Virus record (IMG/VR): IMGVR_UViG_3300046733_000578
Span: 1-20,833 of that record
Source of the DNA: a virus
Length of the DNA: 20,833 nt
Strand: one strand, 5' to 3'
Shown here piece by piece: positions 7,727 through 12,890 of this stretch (positions within the stretch are counted from its first letter, which is position 1; every line of letters starts with the position of its first letter). Position numbers and translations under genes: made by a program. The notes under the pieces are model-generated. The model did not search any database. It saw nothing but the letters and a program-made list of their open reading frames with translations, and was not told the DNA's origin.

Positions 7727-8408
7727 ATCGACCCAACTAGTTTTGCGAAATTTCGCAAACATCAATCAATCGCTTTTGTTAAAGCCAGGAAACAGAATTA
7801 GTACAATGTCTGTTATGAGAAACATTCTTGCATCGGCAGATGTAGAAGAAACGTTTCCAGTAGAGTTTGGTATTTACGATTTACCTAGATTCTTGGGTAA
7901 CTTGTCTATATATCCAGAGTTGGAATTTAATGATAAGTATGTACTTATGTCAAACGGATCAAAAACATATAAATTTATGGCATCAGATCCATCTATCATT
8001 GTACATCCAACAACAACATTTGCGATGGATGATTCAGAACATAATGCACCAGATGCAAAAGAGGCCCCAGAGTATGATATTGATGTCACTCTTACTGGAC
8101 CTGCTTTGTCAACTATTGCAAAAGTTGCGTCAATAAACTCTTTACCAGATTATGCATTGATGACCGAGGATGGTGTAATTAACTTTGTTGCTCTGGATAA
8201 AAAATCTGATACATCTGATCTTGCGAAAGAACCTGTTGGTAAATCTGATGCAGATTTTAAAATGTTTTTCCGCGCTGAAAACTTGAAACTTGTAGAGGGT
8301 GATTACAATGTACGTGTATCACGCCATAAGATTTCTACTTTCCGCCATCAAACAAAGGCCCTGCAATATTGGGTAACTCTTGAACAGGATTCGGAGTACA
8401 ATGGGTAA
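7713..8408 (+). CDS. 45: gp45-like sliding clamp (DNA polymerase processivity factor)
   Basis: Trimeric ring that encircles DNA and tethers the polymerase; in T4 it also activates late transcription. The product is 231 residues, close to T4 gp45 (228). It has few sharp motifs; the assignment rests on length, the N-terminal KISESTQLVLRNFANINQS and VEFGIYDLPRFLG stretches that match the phage clamp pattern, and position directly before the clamp loader. Of three in-frame ATGs (7698, 7707, 7713) I chose 7713 because GGAG (7700-7703) is nine bases upstream. The stop overlaps the gp44 start (TAATG). If the C-terminal tails noted on gp43, the two methyltransferases and the HNH-like protein are clamp-binding peptides, this is their partner. 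Confidence 0.9.
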   Translation: MKISESTQLVLRNFANINQSLLLKPGNRISTMSVMRNILASADVEETFPVEFGIYDLPRFLGNLSIYPELEFNDKYVLMSNGSKTYKFMASDPSIIVHPTTTFAMDDSEHNAPDAKEAPEYDIDVTLTGPALSTIAKVASINSLPDYALMTEDGVINFVALDKKSDTSDLAKEPVGKSDADFKMFFRAENLKLVEGDYNVRVSRHKISTFRHQTKALQYWVTLEQDSEYNG

Positions 8409-9346
8409 TGAAAGAACAATTCCTATGGGTCGAGAAATATCGGCCACAATCTATTGATGATTGTATTCTGCCAGAAGAATTAAAAGATACATTCAAAGAG
8501 TTTGTGGATAATAAAGACTTGCCTAACCTGTTATTGACAGGTGGGCCCGGCGTAGGTAAAACTACAGTTGCAAAGGCTCTGTGTCTAGAAATGGGCATGG
8601 ATCATCTTCTAATAAATGGTTCGGAGGAGGGTGGTATTGATACCCTCCGAAATACTATTAGAAATTACGCATCCACTGTGAGTTTTTCGAGTCAGGGTAA
8701 AGTTGTGATTCTAGATGAGGCGGATTATCTTAATCCACAGTCTACACAGCCTGCATTGCGTGGTTTCATTGAAGAATTTGCAGGCAACTGTAGATTTATT
8801 TTGACTTGTAATTTCAAAAACCGCATAATCGAACCGTTGCACTCACGATGTTCTGTAATTGAATTTAAAATAAAAAAATCTGATAAACCCAGACTTGCTG
8901 CAAGTTTTGGTAAAAGGGTTTGTGGTATTTTGGATGATGAGAACATTAAATACCAAAAAAGTGTAGTTGGTCAGGTAATGATGAAATACTTTCCTGATTG
9001 GAGAAGGGTATTAAACGAACTACAACGTTATTCTGTTGGTGGTACAATTGATTCTGGTATTTTTGAAAATCTTGGTGAGATATCTTTAGACAGTCTGGCA
9101 AATTCACTCAAAAATAGAGACTTTACTGAAATGCGTAAATGGGTTGCAGAAAACTCTGACAACGACCCAAATCAACTTTTTAGAAAGATTTATGATGGCA
9201 TGTATGACTACCTTGAACCAAATTCGATTCCAGATGCAGTACTTATTATTGCACAATATCAATATCAATCTGGATTTGTTGCAAATACTGATATTAATCT
9301 TGTTGCATGTCTTACAGAGATGATGGTTAGTTGTCAGTGGAAATAA
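8408..9346 (+). CDS. 44: gp44-like clamp loader ATPase subunit
   Basis: AAA+ ATPase of 312 residues that with gp62 opens gp45 and loads it at primer ends. It starts with the WVEKYRP motif typical of clamp loaders, then Walker A GGPGVGKT (residues 45-52), Walker B ILDEAD (D103-D106), and the SRC arginine finger (S146, R147, C148). Length matches T4 gp44 (319). The start codon overlaps the gp45 stop. In T4 genes 44 and 62 are adjacent and translationally coupled; here an HNH-like gene separates them. Confidence 0.95.
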   Translation: MKEQFLWVEKYRPQSIDDCILPEELKDTFKEFVDNKDLPNLLLTGGPGVGKTTVAKALCLEMGMDHLLINGSEEGGIDTLRNTIRNYASTVSFSSQGKVVILDEADYLNPQSTQPALRGFIEEFAGNCRFILTCNFKNRIIEPLHSRCSVIEFKIKKSDKPRLAASFGKRVCGILDDENIKYQKSVVGQVMMKYFPDWRRVLNELQRYSVGGTIDSGIFENLGEISLDSLANSLKNRDFTEMRKWVAENSDNDPNQLFRKIYDGMYDYLEPNSIPDAVLIIAQYQYQSGFVANTDINLVACLTEMMVSCQWK

Positions 9347-9349
9347 CAA

Positions 9350-9814
9350 ATGTCAAAAAAACATTTCAAAAAACTTCTTAAAAATGTAGATTTTTCTGCA
9401 AACTATGGCGCAGCCGGAGGGAGAACTTTTACTCTACTGCGCGATGCTGGATACACTGAAAACCAAATTTCTAATAAATTTAATGGTCACGATAATAGTA
9501 TCAGCTGGGAAGATTTGAGAGATATTTTTGAATTTCAAAATAGATTGTGTTATTATCTTTCTTGGAAAATAGATTTAGATGAATTGTATGTACCATATTC
9601 TCCCTTTGCCCCTTCGGTAGATAGAATTGATAATTCTAAAGGATATGATTTAGATAATATTGTTATATGTACTAGATTTGCAAACTTGGGAATGAGTGCA
9701 TACAACCATCCTAATTTCAGAGAAAGATTGCAGTATGAAATGGATAATAGAGAAAACATATTTGTTGAAAGATACAAAAAGCAACCAAAGTTTGGATTGG
9801 ACAATTTTTTATGA
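9350..9814 (+). CDS. HNH-like nuclease inserted between gp44 and gp62 genes
   Basis: 154 residues. The segment SVDRIDNSKGYDLDNIVICTRF (S89 onward; D91, R92, D94, G98, Y99, N103) matches the 'SxDRIDxxxGYxxxN' core of HNH/homing-type nucleases, with a following asparagine N95 and a later N109-like position in FANLGMS. The canonical first His is replaced, as in some phage members, so activity is uncertain. The N-terminal part is basic. Its position between two genes whose products form one complex is typical of a free-standing homing endonuclease, but it is ATGA-coupled to gp62 and ends FGLDNFL, resembling the gp43 clamp-binding tail, which suggests integration into the replication apparatus. 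Alternatives: a repair or structure-specific nuclease. Confidence 0.6.
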   Translation: MSKKHFKKLLKNVDFSANYGAAGGRTFTLLRDAGYTENQISNKFNGHDNSISWEDLRDIFEFQNRLCYYLSWKIDLDELYVPYSPFAPSVDRIDNSKGYDLDNIVICTRFANLGMSAYNHPNFRERLQYEMDNRENIFVERYKKQPKFGLDNFL

Positions 9815-10197
9815 GTTATGATTTATTTAAAGACTATATCCCAGCAATATCAAACACTAAATTAGATTTAATGAATAGTGGTGATGAACTGTGGGAAAAA
9901 AATTATCCAGCATTTATGGTAAATAAAACATTTTCACATTTTCAAGATACAATTTTATATGCACAGGAGATGAATCGACGCCCCCACCTAGACAATAAGC
10001 TTCAGTTTGACTATTTACTAAATACAATTAGACCGATGAAAAGATTTTCAAGATGGCCTAAAAAGATTGCTCATGATGATTTAGAATATGTTAAAGAATA
10101 TTATGGGTATAATGATGTAAGAGCTGAAGAGGCTCTTAGTTTACTTAATGATGAACAAATAAAAATAATAAAACAAAAGTTGAACAAAGGTGGATAG
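9811..10197 (+). CDS. 62: gp62-like clamp loader small subunit
   Basis: 128-residue non-ATPase partner of gp44 in the clamp loader. Recognised from the pattern seen in marine T4-like phages: N-terminal LFKDYIPAISNTK, a central NKTFSHFQDTILYAQEMNRR and LQFDYLLNTIRPMKRFSRW, then EYYGYNDVRAEEAL. It is shorter than T4 gp62 (187), as is usual in marine relatives. The start overlaps the previous stop (ATGA), with no clear ribosome binding site of its own, so translation probably depends on the upstream gene. It lies directly before regA, as in T4. Confidence 0.85.
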   Translation: MSYDLFKDYIPAISNTKLDLMNSGDELWEKNYPAFMVNKTFSHFQDTILYAQEMNRRPHLDNKLQFDYLLNTIRPMKRFSRWPKKIAHDDLEYVKEYYGYNDVRAEEALSLLNDEQIKIIKQKLNKGG

Positions 10198-10199
10198 TT

Positions 10200-10595
10200 A
10201 TGGGGAATACAGATGTAGAAAGTCTGGTTGAGGTACGCCTCTCAGACCAAGAGGATTTCTTAAAAATTAGAGAAACATTAACACGAATTGGTGTTGCCTC
10301 TAGAAAAGATCGAAAACTATATCAGTCATGCCATATTTTACATAAACAAGGAAAGTATTACATTGTACACTTCAAAGAATTGTTTAAGTTGGATGGGAAA
10401 GATTCAGATTTTTCCGAAAACGACAGGGCAAGAAGAAATACTATCGTAAACTTACTTAAAGAGTGGGCATTAATTGATGTAGTAAGAGAAGATGATTACG
10501 AGGCTGCACCATTGTCTCAGATAAAAATTTTATCACACAAAGAAAAAGATGGTTGGGAATTAGTTCCTAAGTATAATATTGGAAGAAAACGTTAA
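10200..10595 (+). CDS. regA: RegA-like translational repressor
   Basis: 131-residue RNA-binding repressor; T4 RegA binds mRNAs around start codons of early genes, including 44, 45 and its own. Strong resemblance to T4 RegA in DFLKIRETLTRIGVASRKD, LYQSCHILHKQGKYYIVHFKE, the RRNTIVNLLKEWALIDVV region and the C-terminal PKYNIG. The start at 10200 has AAGGTGGA about eight bases upstream and follows the gp62 stop by two bases. It carries about eight extra N-terminal residues relative to T4 RegA. Gene order 44-(nuclease)-62-regA is the T4 order, so autogenous control of this block is expected, though no specific operator can be fixed here. Confidence 0.95.
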   Translation: MGNTDVESLVEVRLSDQEDFLKIRETLTRIGVASRKDRKLYQSCHILHKQGKYYIVHFKELFKLDGKDSDFSENDRARRNTIVNLLKEWALIDVVREDDYEAAPLSQIKILSHKEKDGWELVPKYNIGRKR

Positions 10596-10614
10596 ATAAT
10601 TTATGGAATTTGTT

Positions 10615-11127
10615 ATGGAAAATTTGAATGTTGGTTGCTATAAAGTAACCGAAAACGCACACTTACCAGAATATGGAACTGAACAGGCTGCATGTTTTGA
10701 CTTGAAGGCAAGTTTACAAGATGTAGAAACTGTATCTGTCTTTGGTTATTCAAATTCAAAATCAAAAAGAACTGTAAAGAATAATAGTGTAACACTATAT
10801 TCTAATGAAAGAGTATTAGTTCCTACTGGAATAATTTTTGATTTGAATTTTGGACAATCTCTTAGAATTCATCCAAGATCTGGACTTGCATGGAAAACTG
10901 GTATAACTTTATTAAATTGCGAAGGTGTGGTCGATGCAGATTATGTTGACCCTACTTTTGTGATGTTATACAACATCTCTGATGTACAATTTAAAATTAC
11001 TGATGGTGATAGAATTGCACAGGCAGAAATTATTACTGCAAGTCCTAGAATGAATTTCGATGTTATATCGGAAAAACCTGTTATTAAAACTGACCGTAAA
11101 GGCGGTTTTGGTTCAACAGGAGTATAA
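10615..11127 (+). CDS. dut: dUTPase-like nucleotide hydrolase
   Basis: Trimeric dUTPase that converts dUTP to dUMP, limiting uracil in DNA and feeding dTMP synthesis. All five family motifs are visible in 170 residues: motif 1 around AACFDLKAS, motif 2 PRSGLA (residues 87-92), motif 3 GVVDADY (G104-Y110, catalytic D109 region), motif 4 GDRIAQAEI, motif 5 RKGGFGSTG (residues 161-169) at the C-terminus. Between motifs 1 and 2 there is an extra Ser/Lys/Asn-rich stretch of about 30 residues. I chose ATG 10615 (GGA seven bases upstream) over ATG 10603, which lacks a ribosome binding site; four extra residues are the only difference. Confidence 0.9.
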   Translation: MENLNVGCYKVTENAHLPEYGTEQAACFDLKASLQDVETVSVFGYSNSKSKRTVKNNSVTLYSNERVLVPTGIIFDLNFGQSLRIHPRSGLAWKTGITLLNCEGVVDADYVDPTFVMLYNISDVQFKITDGDRIAQAEIITASPRMNFDVISEKPVIKTDRKGGFGSTGV

Positions 11128-11164
11128 TTTTTTTTGTTTTTATTAATAAAAGTGAAAAAAGTTT

Positions 11165-11172
11165 TATAAATA
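11165..11172 (+). promoter_or_regulatory. T4-type late promoter, perfect TATAAATA
   Basis: Exact match to the T4 late promoter octamer in an intergenic region, 62 bases before hsp20. Transcription would begin about six bases downstream (near 11178), which falls inside the 5' arm of the hairpin at 11175-11201. The phage sigma factor gp55 would be needed but is not in this window. Confidence 0.65.
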
Positions 11173-11174
11173 AT

Positions 11175-11204
11175 ATTGGAGTTGCCGATAGGGGCTCCAA
11201 TTTT
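11175..11204 (+). terminator. Hairpin with T-run between dUTPase and hsp20 (probable terminator)
   Basis: ATTGGAG (11175-11181) pairs with CTCCAAT (11195-11201). The stem extends by two T-G pairs, one bulged G and CC/GG to a GATA tetraloop (11187-11190), and is followed by a short T-run (11201-11204). This looks like an intrinsic terminator for transcripts coming from the clamp-loader/dUTPase block, though the T-run is short. It overlaps the start point expected for the late promoter at 11165. Confidence 0.5.
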
Positions 11205-11233
11205 AACCTTGCTAAATATAATAGGAGGAAAAT

Positions 11234-11692
11234 ATGGTTAGGTTTACAACAGGACAATTAGATCCATTTCTACGTAGTAGTATCGGGTTCGATCATTTAT
11301 TTAGAGAATTGGATAGGGATGCGACAAGAACGCAACAATCCTATCCACCATACAATATTATTAAAGAAACAGATGAAAAATACCGCATTGAGGTGGCTGT
11401 TTCTGGATTCTCTGAGAATGAATTGAATGTCGAAGTAAAAGAAAACACTTTGACAGTTAGTGGAGTTAAAGAAAAGGAAACTGAAATCGAATATCTACAT
11501 AAAGGTATTGGTGGAAGAAACTTTGAAAGAACTTTTACACTGGCAACCGACCTCGTAGTAAAAAGTGCCGATATTCAAAACGGCATTCTTGTAATTGGAA
11601 TGGAATTATTAATTCCAGAACACAAGAAACCAAGAACCATCAAAATCAATGGTGAAGAATCTACTTCAGAACCAGAGTTATTGGTTGAATAA
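11234..11692 (+). CDS. hsp20: Hsp20 / alpha-crystallin small heat-shock chaperone
   Basis: 152-residue ATP-independent chaperone that holds unfolded proteins; Hsp20 is a typical gene of marine T4-like phages. An alpha-crystallin domain runs from about residue 36 (PYNIIKETDEKYRIEVAVSGF) through ELNVEVKENTLTVSG to LVIGMELLIPE, and a C-terminal IxI oligomerisation motif IKI is at residues 136-138. Strong ribosome binding site AGGAGG precedes ATG 11234. The leader contains a consensus late promoter and a hairpin, so expression late in infection, perhaps to assist virion assembly, is likely. Family assignment is secure; the role is inferred. Confidence 0.95.
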   Translation: MVRFTTGQLDPFLRSSIGFDHLFRELDRDATRTQQSYPPYNIIKETDEKYRIEVAVSGFSENELNVEVKENTLTVSGVKEKETEIEYLHKGIGGRNFERTFTLATDLVVKSADIQNGILVIGMELLIPEHKKPRTIKINGEESTSEPELLVE

Positions 11693-11695
11693 ATA
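11688..11695 (+). promoter_or_regulatory. Late-promoter-like AATAAATA at the end of hsp20
   Basis: Seven of eight matches to TATAAATA, overlapping the hsp20 stop codon. A start about six bases downstream would put the stable hairpin at 11702-11721 at the very 5' end of the transcript for the histone-like gene. In an AT-rich genome a 7/8 match can arise by chance; position supports it. Confidence 0.35.
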
Positions 11696-11701
11696 TTATA
11701 A

Positions 11702-11721
11702 GGTGGGGGGAAACCCCCACC
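11702..11721 (+). other. Perfect 8-bp GC-rich hairpin with GAAA tetraloop
   Basis: GGTGGGGG (11702-11709), loop GAAA, CCCCCACC (11714-11721). It is exceptionally stable for so AT-rich a genome and its loop is of the GNRA class. No T-run follows on either strand, so it is not a standard intrinsic terminator; it may mark or protect an RNA end, or terminate or pause by other means. It lies 10 bases after the hsp20 stop and 25 before the next gene. Confidence 0.7.
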
Positions 11722-11745
11722 AAACAACATGTAAAGGTGATAGTA

Positions 11746-11925
11746 ATGGAAACGCACGATCAAATTATTGCTGTAATTGAGCAATACAAACTAGAAAATC
11801 AAAAATTCGCAAGTGGTAATAAAAGTGCTGGCATTCGTGCCAGAAAATCACTTATGGAACTTAATAAATTGACTAAAGTTCGCCGAGCTGAAATCCAAGA
11901 AGAAAAGGAATGGATTGTCAAATGA
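11746..11925 (+). CDS. Small histone H1-like basic protein
   Basis: 59 residues. The segment GNKSAGIRARKSLMELNKLTKVRRAEIQ (from G24; key residues G24, N25, K26, G29, R31, R33, K34) matches the 'GNKxAGxRARK...L..' pattern of short bacterial histone H1/Hc1-like nucleoid proteins. It is rich in Lys, Arg and Glu. ATG 11746 is chosen because AAGGTG (11734-11739) is about six bases upstream; a GTG at 11737 overlaps that site. The stop overlaps the next start (ATGA). Role in binding phage or host DNA is inferred from the motif; it could also be an unrelated helical protein. Confidence 0.65.
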   Translation: METHDQIIAVIEQYKLENQKFASGNKSAGIRARKSLMELNKLTKVRRAEIQEEKEWIVK

Positions 11926-12233
11926 GCGATAAAATTCTTTATCGCACCAAGAGAGGTAAATCTGGAAAGATTGGAGATTTAGAATTTCGTCCAGCACTTC
12001 CCAATGACCAACTCATGGGCGCGATTATGAATAATAAAGTACTTATGTCAAATGGAAATCCACAAGTAATTATGCAAAAAGTTATAGATATGGAGTGGAG
12101 ATGGTTTGAACGTAGGATTATTAAATTTTGTGGAAACACAGAAGAATCTCATGCATTACAACATGCATTGAGAGAACACATTAAAAAAGAAAAAAAATGG
12201 ATCGCAAAAGGAGCAAAAGCAGATGCAATTTAA
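11922..12233 (+). CDS. Unknown 103-residue basic protein
   Basis: Not recognised. The protein begins with a lysine/arginine-rich segment (YRTKRGKSGKIGDLEFRP), has a central Met-rich part (QLMGAIMNNKVLMSNGN) and a C-terminal helix rich in His, Lys and Glu. No membrane segment or catalytic motif is visible. The start at 11922 overlaps the previous stop; AAGGAA (11905-11910) is 11 bases upstream. An in-frame ATG at 11910 is possible but lies within that site. It belongs to a run of four overlapping small genes between hsp20 and gp43. Confidence 0.7.
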   Translation: MSDKILYRTKRGKSGKIGDLEFRPALPNDQLMGAIMNNKVLMSNGNPQVIMQKVIDMEWRWFERRIIKFCGNTEESHALQHALREHIKKEKKWIAKGAKADAI

Positions 12234-12480
12234 TTATGTTACAAGCCCATTTATGAGGGCATTAATTCGAAAATATGAATTTGAAAGAGATGAAGCAATC
12301 GCAAATCTACATGCATTTTTCGAAAATGGTGTAGGTGTGGGAGATCATGCAAATATTGTTTCAAGTATGGATGAGCAAGTATCTAAGTTAGAAGCTGCAG
12401 AGGGTAAACTAAAATCATTGATTACACATTTTGCAGCACAACCATCTGCGCCTGTCGAAGAACCATCAAATGAGTCTTAA
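12223..12480 (+). CDS. Unknown 85-residue helical protein
   Basis: Not recognised beyond a resemblance, from memory, to small conserved proteins of marine T4-like phages carrying a GVGDH motif. Two predicted helices (residues ~10-33 and ~47-70) flank GVGVGDHANIV, and the C-terminus is Pro/Ala/Ser/Glu-rich and probably disordered. It overlaps both neighbours, with AAAGGAG 8-14 bases before the start. Confidence 0.7.
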   Translation: MQFNYVTSPFMRALIRKYEFERDEAIANLHAFFENGVGVGDHANIVSSMDEQVSKLEAAEGKLKSLITHFAAQPSAPVEEPSNES

Positions 12481-12820
12481 ATCTGTAAAACTTGTACGTT
12501 TAATATCTGGTGAAGAACTTTTGGGCGAAGTTACCGTACTTGATAGTGGTAATGTTAAACTCAAAAATTCTTGTCAGGTTGCAACATCATATGCAGATCC
12601 TACATCTGCTACAGCAAGAATAGGCCTCGCACCATTTTTACCGTATACAAACGCAAAAGATGGTGTAGAGGTACAACAGAATTATATTGGATTTATTACA
12701 GAACCTGTTACAGAACTTTTAAATGAGTATAGTAAAGTATTTGGTAGTGGATTAGTATTACCAGATAATGCATTGAAGGCTGCAACTTCTACATCAAATC
12801 ATGGATTTGTGAAGGCATAA
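12470..12820 (+). CDS. Possible Sm-like (LSm) fold protein
   Basis: 116 residues from ATG 12470. The N-terminus KSVKLVRLISGEELLGEVTV followed by a later VKLKNSCQV resembles the Sm1 pattern of Sm/Hfq-like proteins (hydrophobic strand, G-E-E, second strand, then lysine/asparagine turn), and the rest is Ala/Thr/Asn-rich with an aromatic PFLPYTN segment. If correct it could form a ring and bind RNA, but the match is only at pattern level. The start overlaps the previous gene; an in-frame ATG at 12431 would extend deep into it and is unlikely. A promoter for gp43 follows directly. Confidence 0.6.
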   Translation: MSLKSVKLVRLISGEELLGEVTVLDSGNVKLKNSCQVATSYADPTSATARIGLAPFLPYTNAKDGVEVQQNYIGFITEPVTELLNEYSKVFGSGLVLPDNALKAATSTSNHGFVKA

Positions 12821-12824
12821 TAGC

Positions 12825-12853
12825 TTGACATTTTGTATCATTAATGGTACTAT
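12825..12853 (+). promoter_or_regulatory. Sigma70-like promoter for gp43
   Basis: TTGACA (12825-12830), a 17-base spacer, TACTAT (12848-12853, four of six; it continues as TACTATAAC). The 10-mer GCTTGACATT (12823-12832) is shared with promoters at 3885 and 6193. Intergenic, with a leader of about 30 bases before the polymerase start. Confidence 0.7.
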
Positions 12854-12890
12854 AACAACTAATACGATTTAATAATGACTGTGGTGGTAA

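Noticed and set aside
8534-8562. TTGACA in gp44 with TAAAAC 17 bases downstream
   Set aside because: It encodes part of the Walker A region, the -10 match is poor, and there is no downstream start nearby.
11128-11158. T-rich/A-rich palindromic stretch after dUTPase (TTTTATTAATAAAA)
   Set aside because: Only A-T pairs, weak stem; the better terminator candidate is the GC-containing hairpin at 11175.
11217-11222. Perfect TATAAT just before hsp20
   Set aside because: It lies 11 bases before the start codon and overlaps the ribosome binding site, with no -35 box at the right distance.
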